Positions 33,275 through 41,494 of a stretch of 64,000 nt of DNA are shown here, one piece after another. Source of the DNA: Ferrimonas futtsuensis DSM 18154 (lineage in GTDB: Bacteria > Pseudomonadota > Gammaproteobacteria > Enterobacterales > Shewanellaceae); contig NZ_AUGL01000002.1 of NCBI RefSeq assembly GCF_000422645.1, forward strand, positions 248,001 through 312,000, given 5' to 3'. The notes beneath the pieces were generated by a model. It saw only the letters and a list, made by a program, of their open reading frames with translations. It made no database searches and was not told where the DNA came from. The translations under genes were made by a program, and so were the position numbers. Each line of letters starts with the position of its first letter. Within the stretch, counting starts at the first letter, position 1.

Positions 33275-34518
33275 GCCTGATGACACGAAGTATGGCCAAT
33301 CGGCGCACCAGCGTTGGGCTGACCCTGGCGGTGATTGCCCTCTCCGTTGCCCTGTTTATCGGGGTCGAAATGGTCAGGACCCAAGCCAGGCAGAGCTTTG
33401 CCAACACCATTTCAGGCACGGATCTGGTGGTGGGAGCACGAAGTGGCGGCATCAACCTGCTGCTCTACTCGGTGTTCCGGCTGGGGGATGCCACCAACAA
33501 TATTGGTTATGACACCTACCAGAGGCTGGCCGGCACCAAAGGGGTGGCCTGGACCATTCCCCTGGCCCTGGGGGATTCCCACAGGGGGTATCGGGTGGTG
33601 GGCACCAATCTCGATTATTTCCACCACTACCACTATGGCAAGGGGCAGTCTCTGGCCCTGGCTCAGGGTGTCCCATTTGAGGGACTGTTTGATGTGGTCC
33701 TTGGCGCCGAGGTGGCCAGCAAACTGGGCTATCAACTTGGCGATCAGCTGGTGCTCTCCCACGGTGCCGGGGCGTCGGTCAGCTTCTCCCAGCACGATGA
33801 GATGCCCTTTACCGTCGTGGGAATCCTGGCACCAACCGGCACCCCGGTAGATCGAAGTCTGCACGTTTCTCTGCAAGCCATAGAAGCGATTCACCTGGGT
33901 TGGCAGGGGGGAAGCCGCCGTTATGCGATCAGCGGTGGTCAGGTAAACCAGTATGATTTGACTCCAAAGACCATCACCGCCTTCCTGGTGGGGCTGGAGA
34001 ACAAACTGCGACTGCTTGGGGTACAGCGGGCCATCAACACCAACCGTTCTGAGCCCTTGTCCGCCATCTTGCCTGGTATGGCCCTGTCTCAGTTGTGGGC
34101 GCTGCTGTCTCAGGGGGAACGGGCCCTGGCCATTGTCTCCGGCTTTGTAGTGGCGGTGGGACTGACCGGTATGTTGACCACCCTGTTGGCCAGCCTGGGA
34201 GAGCGGCGCCGAGAGATGGCCATATTGCGGGCCATGGGCGCCGGACCCAGGCACATCTTCCTGTTGCTGTGGGGGGAGGCGGCCCTGCTGAGCCTGATTG
34301 GCACCGTGTTGGGCTACCTGCTGGCCCAGCTTAGCGTGCTGCTGCTGTCGCCCTGGGCAAGGAGTCAGTATGGTCTTGAGCTGAGTCTGGGGATGCCCGC
34401 AGATTCTGTGCTGTGGATGATGGGGGCGGTGCAGTTGGCCGGCACCTTGGCCGGGATAGTACCTGCCTGGCGCGCTTACCGGCATACCCTCAGCGATGGC
34501 CTGACCCAAAGATTGTAA
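33268..34518 (+). CDS. FtsX/MacB-like ABC transporter permease
   Basis: 416 aa. One N-terminal membrane segment (LTLAVIALSVALFIGVEMVR), a large periplasmic MacB-type domain (about residues 45-270), then three membrane segments (about 275-410; ALAIVSGFVVAVGLTGMLTT, IFLLLWGEAALLSLIGTVLG). The FtsX core sequence ERRREMAILRAMGAGPRHIF is clear. Permeases of this type usually move or extract envelope lipids and peptides, so its part in metal uptake would be mechanistically unusual. Confidence 0.93.
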   Translation: MLSLMTRSMANRRTSVGLTLAVIALSVALFIGVEMVRTQARQSFANTISGTDLVVGARSGGINLLLYSVFRLGDATNNIGYDTYQRLAGTKGVAWTIPLALGDSHRGYRVVGTNLDYFHHYHYGKGQSLALAQGVPFEGLFDVVLGAEVASKLGYQLGDQLVLSHGAGASVSFSQHDEMPFTVVGILAPTGTPVDRSLHVSLQAIEAIHLGWQGGSRRYAISGGQVNQYDLTPKTITAFLVGLENKLRLLGVQRAINTNRSEPLSAILPGMALSQLWALLSQGERALAIVSGFVVAVGLTGMLTTLLASLGERRREMAILRAMGAGPRHIFLLLWGEAALLSLIGTVLGYLLAQLSVLLLSPWARSQYGLELSLGMPADSVLWMMGAVQLAGTLAGIVPAWRAYRHTLSDGLTQRL

Positions 34519-34527
34519 GGAGAGAAA

Positions 34528-35028
34528 ATGAACGTTCGATATCTGTGTTTGGGTCTGTTGGCCCTGATGAGTCAATTGGCCTATGCCGACGTCAAGGTGC
34601 TGGAATGGGAAGACCTGGTCCCGGCTGAGGAGCGTAATCAGCCGCTGCCTCCGCCCTCCATGGCCATTCACCCCATGTTTGCCGATGAAAGCGCGCCCAT
34701 CGATTGGATACAGACCTATGGCAAGGTGGTGGAAGCCCTTAACGGTAAACAGGTGAGATTGGCCGGGTTTGTGGTGCCTCTGGAGGGGGATGAGAACAAG
34801 GTCACCGAGTTTTTGCTGGTGCCATACTATGGCGCTTGTATTCATGTGCCACCGCCGCCCACCAACCAGATCGTCTATGTGAACTATCCTGAAGGCCTGC
34901 CGCAGGACATTGTCTGGGATGCGGTGTGGGTGACCGGCACGCTCAATGCGGTGACCTACGACATGGAAACCTTTGCGGCGGGTTACTCGATGAAGGCGAC
35001 CCTGGCCAATCCCTACGACGAGGGGTAG
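34528..35028 (+). CDS. DUF3299 exported protein of the ZrgA-like operon
   Basis: 166 aa with signal peptide MNVRYLCLGLLALMSQLAYA. The DUF3299 hallmark FLLVPYYGACIHVPPPPTNQ, with a Cys and His suited to metal binding, is present. The fold is predicted beta-rich (OB-like). It follows the permease by 9 bases behind GGAGAG. Members are periplasmic or lipid-anchored and usually travel with DUF2796 and MacB-like genes. Function unknown; a periplasmic metal-handling role is inferred from context. Confidence 0.88.
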   Translation: MNVRYLCLGLLALMSQLAYADVKVLEWEDLVPAEERNQPLPPPSMAIHPMFADESAPIDWIQTYGKVVEALNGKQVRLAGFVVPLEGDENKVTEFLLVPYYGACIHVPPPPTNQIVYVNYPEGLPQDIVWDAVWVTGTLNAVTYDMETFAAGYSMKATLANPYDEG

Positions 35029-35209
35029 GCCGTGACAGGGCAGGGGATCTGGCCCGGCCTGTTCCCATTTCGGAGCGGGGTGGGGGAAGATTCCAGGCCC
35101 CTTTTTGGTGATGCCCGGGTAATTTCAACTCAGAGCAATAAGTTAGTTGCCTAAAGTTCGAGGGTGAATATACTCGGCAATTATCTGTTGAATTTTGTAT
35201 AGGAAGAAC

Positions 35210-35695
35210 ATGCCTGAGGCACAATACTGGCCTGAGGTGCTTGTGGCACTTCGGCGCATCATCCGGGCGACCGACCTGCAGTCTAAGAGGATGATCAAAG
35301 CCTGCGGGCTGACCATTCCCCAGGTGATGGTGCTCAGAGCCATCGATACCCTCGGGGATGTGACGGTGCGCCGTCTCTCTAATGACGTCTCACTGAGTCC
35401 GGCGACGGTCACCACCATCTTGAATCGTCTGCAGGACCGCGGACTGATTGAGCGGGTCCGCAGTCAGACCGACAAGCGTATCGTCAATGCCAGGCTGACC
35501 GAGGAGGGGAGCCGGGTTTTGGCATCGGCTCCGCCACTTCTGCATGAGAAGTTCATCGACCGGTTTGAGAATCTCAATGATTGGGAAAAGACCCAAATCC
35601 TCTCTTCCATGCAGCGAGTTGCCTACATGATGGACGCCGAGACTCTGGATGCGGCGCCTCTGCTGGATATCGCCTCACCGGATACAGTGAAGTAA
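35210..35695 (+). CDS. MarR-family regulator, CosR/EctR type
   Basis: 161 aa from the ATG at 35210 behind AGGAAG; a TTG-initiated extension from 35195 would cover the ribosome site. The winged helix is near residues 40-105 (TIPQVMVLRAIDTLGDVTVR, DVSLSPATVTTILNRL, GLIERVRSQTDKRIVNARLT). The C-terminus ILSSMQRVAYMMDAETLDAA is like the CosR/EctR group, which represses osmolyte synthesis and transport genes in Vibrio and methylotrophs. It lies next to porin and BCCT transporter genes whose promoters share a dyad, so it is the likely regulator of the osmolyte locus. Confidence 0.88.
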   Translation: MPEAQYWPEVLVALRRIIRATDLQSKRMIKACGLTIPQVMVLRAIDTLGDVTVRRLSNDVSLSPATVTTILNRLQDRGLIERVRSQTDKRIVNARLTEEGSRVLASAPPLLHEKFIDRFENLNDWEKTQILSSMQRVAYMMDAETLDAAPLLDIASPDTVK

Positions 35696-35710
35696 ACCAG
35701 GAACCCCATA

Positions 35711-35738
35711 AAAGGGCGGCGTAAGCCGCCCTTTTTTG
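35711..35738 (+). terminator. Terminator after the MarR-type regulator
   Basis: A 10-bp perfect stem (AAAGGGCGGC / GCCGCCCTTT) with a GTAA loop and a trailing T run. Confidence 0.93.
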
Positions 35739-35741
35739 TGT

Positions 35742-35772
35742 CTGAAATCAGCACAATGATTTGAGATCAAAT
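35742..35772. promoter_or_regulatory. Two candidate MarR operators upstream of the porin gene
   Basis: ATTTGAGATCAAAT (35759-35772) is a perfect 6-2-6 inverted repeat. A shorter one, CTGAAATCAG (35742-35751), lies 7 bases before it. The first matches the dyad in front of the BCCT gene (38783-38796). A further inverted repeat CGTTA/TAACG (35781-35795) sits downstream. Confidence 0.6.
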
Positions 35773-35876
35773 GATTGCTCCGTTAACATGTAACGTTGTT
35801 GCGTCCCGGCGGTTAAAGAAATGTGGTTCGGGGCGTCTGTTGGAACATTCACAAAAATCATTTAGGACGCGTTGTA

Positions 35877-37076
35877 ATGAAAACCAAACTGGCCATTGTC
35901 ATCGGTATGATTTTCTCCGCCGCGGCTGCAGCTCAAACCAGTGAAATCGAGGAGCTTAAGCAGCGAATCGACGAGTTGGAGAAGCGTCAGCAAGCGGTAG
36001 AGCAGGAAAAGGATGAGGGAGGCATTACCCTGGGTGGTGCGGCTCGATTCCAATATAGCTATGAAGATTATAGCGATGACAACAGCGACAGAGGCGGAGA
36101 CTTCGATTTTGATGTGTTCAGGTTGGATGCCAATGGCAAGATTGGCGACCTGACGCTGTCTGCTCAATACCGTTGGTACCAATATATGGATGTGCTGCAT
36201 CATGCCTGGGTTGGCTATGATTTCAGTGACAGCCACAGCGGTCAGATCGGTGTCACCCAGGTGCCTTTCGGCATCCTGCCCTACGCTTCTCACAGCTTCT
36301 TCTTCAGCTCAAACTTTTACACTGGCCTGGAAGATGACTATGACATGGGCCTGAATTATAAGTTTGAGTCCAAACGAAATCGATTGGATGTGGCGTTCTA
36401 CAAGAACGATGAGCAGGGCGGCATCGATGGCTATGTGTCTGAGCGCAGCGATCGTTACTCCTATGACGTGCTCGGCGTGCGCCTGGAGGGCGAGGGCACC
36501 TACGATGCGCCAAGCCTGGAGGTGGGGGAAACCAACACCTTCAACCTTCGCTACGCTCACACCCTGCAACTGGACGGCGGTTCGGTGGAACTGGGCCTGT
36601 CGGGCCAGTTTGGCGAGTTGGAGGTGGACGGCAACATGGATGGTGATCACTGGGCTGCGGCGGTGCACGGCGTCATCAACTATGGTGCCTGGAACGTTCA
36701 GCTTCAGGCGTCCGACTACGAATACGACATCGATGGCATGGAAGTGGAGCAGATGGTCGTCGGCGCTTATGCCTTTTACGATTCCATTCCCGCAGAAGCG
36801 ATCACCTACACCGCCAACATCGCTTACAGCCTGCCGGTGAAGATGGGCCCGGTGACCAACCTGACCTTCTACAACGATTACTCGCTGATGACCGACAAGC
36901 CGGGCGAGTTGGACGACACCTTCATGAACGTCACCGGTATGGCGATCAGTGCCGGGGCGCTCTACACCTACGTGGATTTTGTGGTTGCTGAGAATCAGCC
37001 CTTTATCGGCGGCACTCTGGTGGGCAGTGGTGACACCAACAAGCGGGTGAACATCAACTTCGGCTACTACTTCTAA
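35877..37076 (+). CDS. Outer-membrane porin-like beta-barrel protein
   Basis: 399 aa from the ATG at 35877; the signal peptide is MKTKLAIVIGMIFSAAAAAQ. A frame open upstream (from 35823) adds no signal-like sequence. A short coiled-coil trimerisation segment (EIEELKQRIDELEKRQQAVE) is followed by a Gly/Asp/Tyr-rich beta barrel that ends in a C-terminal Phe (NINFGYYF), as in trimeric porins. The coiled coil recalls OprP/phosphoselective-type porins. Lying between the CosR-like gene and a BCCT transporter, it may admit betaine- or choline-type osmolytes; the substrate is inferred only. Confidence 0.85.
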   Translation: MKTKLAIVIGMIFSAAAAAQTSEIEELKQRIDELEKRQQAVEQEKDEGGITLGGAARFQYSYEDYSDDNSDRGGDFDFDVFRLDANGKIGDLTLSAQYRWYQYMDVLHHAWVGYDFSDSHSGQIGVTQVPFGILPYASHSFFFSSNFYTGLEDDYDMGLNYKFESKRNRLDVAFYKNDEQGGIDGYVSERSDRYSYDVLGVRLEGEGTYDAPSLEVGETNTFNLRYAHTLQLDGGSVELGLSGQFGELEVDGNMDGDHWAAAVHGVINYGAWNVQLQASDYEYDIDGMEVEQMVVGAYAFYDSIPAEAITYTANIAYSLPVKMGPVTNLTFYNDYSLMTDKPGELDDTFMNVTGMAISAGALYTYVDFVVAENQPFIGGTLVGSGDTNKRVNINFGYYF

Positions 37077-37096
37077 GCCAGAGGTTCACAGCATCC

Positions 37097-37125
37097 AGCC
37101 CCGCCCATTGGCGGGGCTTTTTTTG
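37097..37125 (+). terminator. Terminator of the porin gene
   Basis: Stem AGCCCCGCC / GGCGGGGCT (37097-37105 / 37110-37118), CATT loop, then seven T. Confidence 0.93.
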
Positions 37126-37148
37126 TCTGGTGGTTGGTCTCGGGCCAA

Positions 37149-37174
37149 CAAAAAGGGGCGCCGCGGCGCCCCTT
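37149..37174 (-). terminator. Terminator of the BCCT transporter gene
   Basis: A 10-bp stem (AAGGGGCGCC / GGCGCCCCTT, 37153-37174) with a 2-base centre; the minus strand continues into U run and GTTGG. Confidence 0.8.
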
Positions 37175-37191
37175 GGAATCGGAATGTGAGG

Positions 37192-38766
37192 TTACCCTCT
37201 TGGCTCGGTCTTCATGCCTTTGACCAGGCTGACGCACATCATCAGCAGGATAAAGGTGAAGGGCAAAGCGGTGGAGATGGTGCCCGCCTGCAGGGCCTGA
37301 ATCGCTTCGGTGCCGCCGATCCACAGCAGGGTGGCTGCGATGGCGCCTTCGATGGTGGCCCAGAAGATGCGCTGAGGTACAGGGGCGTCCACCTTACCCC
37401 CGGCGGTGATGCTGTCGATCACCAGGGAGCCGGAGTCGGAAGAGGTGATGAAGAACACCATGATCAGCACGATGGAGATCACTGACAGGAAGGTGCTCCA
37501 GGGCAGGGCATCATAGGTGTAGAACAGCGCCAGGGTGATGTCCGACAGGCCATTGGTGCCCAGTTCGCCCACCTTGTTGACGATCTGGTCGATGGCGATA
37601 CCACCAAATACCGACATCCAGATGATGCATACCGCTGTGGGGATAAACATCACCGCAATCAGGAATTCACGCACGGTACGACCTTTGGACACCCGGGCGA
37701 TGAACATGCCAACAAAAGGAGACCAGGAGATCCACCAGGCCCAGTAGAACACGGTCCAGCCATGCATCCAGGCTTCATCTTCCCGCCCATGAGGGTTGCT
37801 CAGGGGGATCAGGTTCTCGGCGTAGCCCAGCAGGGTTTGTCCCAGATTGCCGAAGGCGACGGCGGCGCCCACCAGGGTCACAAACACCAGCAGGGCCAGA
37901 GCCACCAGCATGTTGACGTTACTCAGTACCTTGACGCCGCCCTCGATGCCGCGGACCACGGAGACCACCGCCAGGCCGGTGACAAAGGCGATGACGCCAA
38001 CCTGCATGCCGATGCCGCCTTCGGTGCCAAACACATGATTGATGCCGCTGGAGGCCTGTTGGGCACCCAGGCCCAGAGAGGTCGCCAGACCAAACAGGGT
38101 TGCCAGCACCGCCATAATGTCGATGGCGTGACCAAACCAACCCCAGGTCCGATCCCCCAGGATGGGGTAGAAGATGGAGCGGATCGACAGGGGCAGCCCC
38201 TTGTTGAAGGCGAAGAAGGCCAGGGACAGGGCGACCACGGCGTACATTGCCCAGGGGTGCAGGCCCCAGTGAAAAATGGTGGCGCCCATGGCGACCTTGA
38301 TCGCTTCAGGAGAGTTGGCTTCGACGCCAAGTGGCGTTTCATACCAGCCGGTGAAGTAGGCAACGGGCTCGGCAACACCCCAGAACATCAGGCCGATGCC
38401 CATGCCAGCGGCAAACAGCATCGCCATCCAGGACAGGTTGGAGTGTTCGGGACGGGCGTCGGCACCGCCGAGGCGGATGCGGCCGTAAGGGCTGACCACC
38501 AGCCATAAACAGAAAATCAGGAACAGGTTAGCCGACCACATAAAGAGGGCGTCGAAGTTGTTTATGATTTTCCACTTGATGCCGTCGAGGGCGGCTTTGG
38601 CGGTGGCGGCATCACTGATGAGGATGGCTGCCAGGAAAAGAAGAATCAGGCCGGCACTGATGCCGAATACAGGGTTATGGACATCAAACCCCCACTTCTG
38701 AATGTTGTCTTGACCAACGGTATAGTCCGTATTATCGATACTGTACTTATCTATGGGGTTACTCAT
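37192..38766 (-). CDS. BCCT-family betaine/choline/carnitine-type transporter
   Basis: 524 aa, about 12 membrane helices. The family signature is visible as WTVFYWAWWISWSPFVGMFI followed by ARVSKGRTVREF, and the Gly-rich helix as MLFAAGMGIGLMFWGVAEPV, close to the sodium-coupled betaine type. N- and C-terminal tails are short, so the long osmosensing tail of BetP is absent. It takes up compatible solutes such as glycine betaine or choline; exact substrate unknown. A CosR-like operator lies 17-30 bases before the start codon, placed for repression. The porin gene converges on it. Confidence 0.94.
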   Translation of the reverse strand: MSNPIDKYSIDNTDYTVGQDNIQKWGFDVHNPVFGISAGLILLFLAAILISDAATAKAALDGIKWKIINNFDALFMWSANLFLIFCLWLVVSPYGRIRLGGADARPEHSNLSWMAMLFAAGMGIGLMFWGVAEPVAYFTGWYETPLGVEANSPEAIKVAMGATIFHWGLHPWAMYAVVALSLAFFAFNKGLPLSIRSIFYPILGDRTWGWFGHAIDIMAVLATLFGLATSLGLGAQQASSGINHVFGTEGGIGMQVGVIAFVTGLAVVSVVRGIEGGVKVLSNVNMLVALALLVFVTLVGAAVAFGNLGQTLLGYAENLIPLSNPHGREDEAWMHGWTVFYWAWWISWSPFVGMFIARVSKGRTVREFLIAVMFIPTAVCIIWMSVFGGIAIDQIVNKVGELGTNGLSDITLALFYTYDALPWSTFLSVISIVLIMVFFITSSDSGSLVIDSITAGGKVDAPVPQRIFWATIEGAIAATLLWIGGTEAIQALQAGTISTALPFTFILLMMCVSLVKGMKTEPRG

Positions 38767-38782
38767 TAATCCTCTCTGTTAG

Positions 38783-38796
38783 ATTTGAAATCAAAC
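38783..38796. promoter_or_regulatory. Candidate MarR (CosR-like) operator before the BCCT gene
   Basis: ATTTGAAATCAAAC, a 5-2-5 perfect inverted repeat, differs from the porin site ATTTGAGATCAAAT at the centre and the last base only. It overlaps the region between promoter and start codon. Confidence 0.6.
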
Positions 38797-39180
38797 CAAT
38801 TGATGAGATGTTTTAGTTGTAATGCGGGACAATGCTAACAAAGTGTTAGGGTAGAGCTCAAATCGTCTGGCGACTTGAAATCTGCTTTCGAGCATGTTTT
38901 GGTGATAAAAACACCAGCGAGTTACGGTTTGAATATCATTAAGTTCATTAAAAACAGTTGCTTATGCTGTTTTTGGCGTCGAGTGGGCCGAAAGGGAAAA
39001 TGCAACGAGCTGTAGTGAAAATAAAATGACATCTATTGGGCAAAAGTGCATTCAAGTCTAAATATTAACCGCTCAATGCTTATAGCTGAAATTAATTGTT
39101 CAGGTTTCAGAGTTTGGCGTAGCCGGCTAAATGGCTACGCCAGTTGTTTGGATCCTAACAAGCTAAGGGGGGATGGCCGA
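38797..39180. other. Long AT-rich intergenic region with several dyads between BCCT and ablB
   Basis: No ORF is supported here. Dyads: CTAACA/TGTTAG (38835-38849, 3-base centre), TGGTG/CACCA around 38900-38916, AAAAACAG/CTGTTTTT (38950-38957 / 38967-38974), and a 10-bp stem TGGCGTAGCC/GGCTACGCCA (39115-39142) just past the ablB stop that may end the abl operon, although its U run is poor. The left part contains the BCCT promoter. Confidence 0.5.
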
Positions 39181-40047
39181 TCATCTCAAGGCCTTATACC
39201 AGACGTTCATGGTTTCTATATGTCCGCTTATCTGGGTATTGTTGGTCAGGCGCCCCGCCAGTTGATATCTCTGACGGGCAAAGGTGCGGTTCATGCCGAC
39301 TGAGTATGCCCTGGCAATGGTATAAGCCACTCGATAGCCCTCAGAAGAGACTTCCTGCTCCATCTGCCGCAGCAGTAGGCTGGCCAGTCCCTGGCCTCTG
39401 GCTGCCGGGCTGGTGGCAAAATCGGTCATCTCAACAGTCATTGAACCGGGGGATTTCTCTGCGGCGGCCAGGGCCATCAGTTCCCCCTGTTGTTCGATGC
39501 AGAAGTAGTCCACATCCTCCTCCATGCTTTGCTGCAGGACATCGGGCTGATCGATGGCAAAGGGGTAACTGGGAAATACCTGCCGATAGAGTTGGGCCAT
39601 TGCGTCCACGTCTTGAGGCCGGCAGCGACGCACCCCGGAACCGCTGTCAGGGGTGTGCACCGGAGCCAGGTTGTGCCTGGCCAGCTGAAGCACCTTGTGC
39701 AATTGGTGCGTCTGGGCCTCCTTGGCGCGCTGGGGATCAGGATAGAGTCCCAGAAACAGGGCATCGCACTCTGGATAGAAGCCGGGAATTCGAGCCTCGA
39801 CGCGAAACCCATGAGATAGGAATCGACCGGCACGGTGCTCCGGGACTTTCGCAAAGAGCTTGCCATAACCGTGCTCTCTGGCCAGTGACTGCATCTGGAT
39901 GATCAAGCGTGCAGGATCTGCCTCTTTGAGATCCATCAAGTAGATGCGGTTGTTGTTCGGACCATGTTGAATCTGTGCGCCCTCCAAGGAGGTAAGGATG
40001 TCGTAGGGGCTCTGATCCTGAGTGTTAGGGGCGAGTGAGTCAGTCAT
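39181..40047 (-). CDS. ablB: Beta-lysine N6-acetyltransferase
   Basis: 288 aa GNAT enzyme that acetylates beta-lysine to N-epsilon-acetyl-beta-lysine, an osmolyte first known from methanogens. The N-terminal half is AblB-specific (IYLMDLKEADPARLIIQMQS, REHGYGKLFAKVPEHRAGRF); the GNAT acetyl-CoA loop is ATSPAARGQGLASLLLRQME near residue 230. The start overlaps the symporter end by 8 bases, tying it to the ablA operon. The combination with a lysine 2,3-aminomutase makes the assignment strong. Confidence 0.92.
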   Translation of the reverse strand: MTDSLAPNTQDQSPYDILTSLEGAQIQHGPNNNRIYLMDLKEADPARLIIQMQSLAREHGYGKLFAKVPEHRAGRFLSHGFRVEARIPGFYPECDALFLGLYPDPQRAKEAQTHQLHKVLQLARHNLAPVHTPDSGSGVRRCRPQDVDAMAQLYRQVFPSYPFAIDQPDVLQQSMEEDVDYFCIEQQGELMALAAAEKSPGSMTVEMTDFATSPAARGQGLASLLLRQMEQEVSSEGYRVAYTIARAYSVGMNRTFARQRYQLAGRLTNNTQISGHIETMNVWYKALR

Positions 40048-41488
40048 GGAGCTCCTTTTGCGAGTGGGAAGTGGAGAAAATACAGTTCATCATATGGGCG
40101 ATACCCATGGCGCAGGCGGATGCTGTTAGGCCAAATACGCCCGCATCCAGGCCGCTTGCCTGAATCAACTCGGGCACCGGCAGGGGGGGCCACATCAGCC
40201 AGAGTGAGGTGATGCAGCCTGTCAGCATGGAGGCCAGGGCCGTGCCCTGACTTACTCTGGGCCAAAACAGGCAGGCCAGGGTTGGCATTACCAACCCTGA
40301 TATCATTAGGGTGTAGGCCATCAGTATGGCGGAAAGAACCGATTCAGCCCTGGCGGCCAGGATGATGGCGATCACACCCAGTATCAGAGTGGCCAGCATC
40401 GAGTAGCGGACGGTGTACCGGTCATTGTCACGCAGACCCATCAAGTCATTAAGCAGGTTGCCAGAGCAGGCCATCAGGCAGCTGTCAGCGGTAGACATGA
40501 TGGCGGAAAAGTAGGCGGCAACCACCAGGCCCGTGACGCCCACGGGAAGCAGATCCCGAATCATGGCCGGGACCGCGCTCTCTGCGTCCATCTCAGGCAG
40601 GAGTACCCTTGCACACATCCCCAGCAGCACACCACTGAATGCCATCACCGGGTACTCCAGCAAGCCGGCCATAAACCAGGCACGCTTTGCCGTTGCATCG
40701 TCCCGGCATGCGTAGATACGTTGATACAGGGTCATGGCAACAAACCAGATGGGGGTAATGGTTACCATCCAGTTGATCAGCGTTATGCCACTGATGCTGC
40801 TTAGGCTGAAGAAGTGCTCAGGCAGGGTTGCATTCAGGCCTGACCAACCCCCTACCTGACTCCAGGCCATGGGCAGAGCAAGGCAGAGCAGCCCCAGCAG
40901 CAGCACCAGCCATTGGATGCTGTCGGTCATGATCACCGCTTTCAGTCCGCCAAACGCGGTGTATAGGATGGTGGTGCCGCCGATGATCCACAGGGCCAGG
41001 GTCAGGGGGCTGTCAAACGACAGTGAGTCGGGAATCAGTGTGACAGAGGCCAACTTGGCTCCTGCCAGCAACTGGGCGGAGGTAAAGCCCAGATAACCAA
41101 CTCCTGAGATGAGCGCGGCGATCATCGCAACCCTAGGGCCAAAATGGTGGCGCAGCAGATCCGGATAGGTAAACAGGTTTTGGGTTTGGTCCCGTCGTTT
41201 TACTTTGGGGATCAGCAGCACCGCCGTGAGCCAGGCTCCCAGCAGACCGGTAAACAGCAGCCAGCTGGCGGAAAGACCCATGGTGAATCCCAGACCCGCA
41301 AGACCAATGGAGAATCCGCCCCCTACGTCGGTGGCGGCAATGGAGAAACCCACATGCTTGGCAGGCAGGTTCCTGCCCGCCAGATAGTAATCCTCTCCCC
41401 CACGGTGGCGACGGTAGTAGTACAGGCCGACCGCCAGCAATGCCATCAGGTAGCCGAAAAACAGCAGGTAATCGATGGTGTGCATCAT
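40040..41488 (-). CDS. Sodium:solute symporter family protein inside the abl operon
   Basis: 482 aa, about 13 membrane helices; it starts MMHTIDYLLFFGYLMALLAV. SSS-family features include YYLAGRNLPAKHVGFSIAAT and FGGLKAVIMTDSIQWLVLL. It begins 6 bases after the ablA stop and overlaps ablB by 8, so it is translated as part of the operon. Substrate is not evident: lysine, beta-lysine or N-acetyl-beta-lysine uptake are natural candidates from context. Sequence is not clearly of the PutP, PanF or ActP subgroup. Confidence 0.88.
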   Translation of the reverse strand: MMHTIDYLLFFGYLMALLAVGLYYYRRHRGGEDYYLAGRNLPAKHVGFSIAATDVGGGFSIGLAGLGFTMGLSASWLLFTGLLGAWLTAVLLIPKVKRRDQTQNLFTYPDLLRHHFGPRVAMIAALISGVGYLGFTSAQLLAGAKLASVTLIPDSLSFDSPLTLALWIIGGTTILYTAFGGLKAVIMTDSIQWLVLLLGLLCLALPMAWSQVGGWSGLNATLPEHFFSLSSISGITLINWMVTITPIWFVAMTLYQRIYACRDDATAKRAWFMAGLLEYPVMAFSGVLLGMCARVLLPEMDAESAVPAMIRDLLPVGVTGLVVAAYFSAIMSTADSCLMACSGNLLNDLMGLRDNDRYTVRYSMLATLILGVIAIILAARAESVLSAILMAYTLMISGLVMPTLACLFWPRVSQGTALASMLTGCITSLWLMWPPLPVPELIQASGLDAGVFGLTASACAMGIAHMMNCIFSTSHSQKELHD

Positions 41489-41494
41489 CAGTCT

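Noticed and set aside
33412-34845. 477-residue minus-strand frame opposite the permease
   Set aside because: Antisense shadow of the FtsX-like permease and the DUF3299 gene, with Gln/His-rich low-complexity sequence and no domain.
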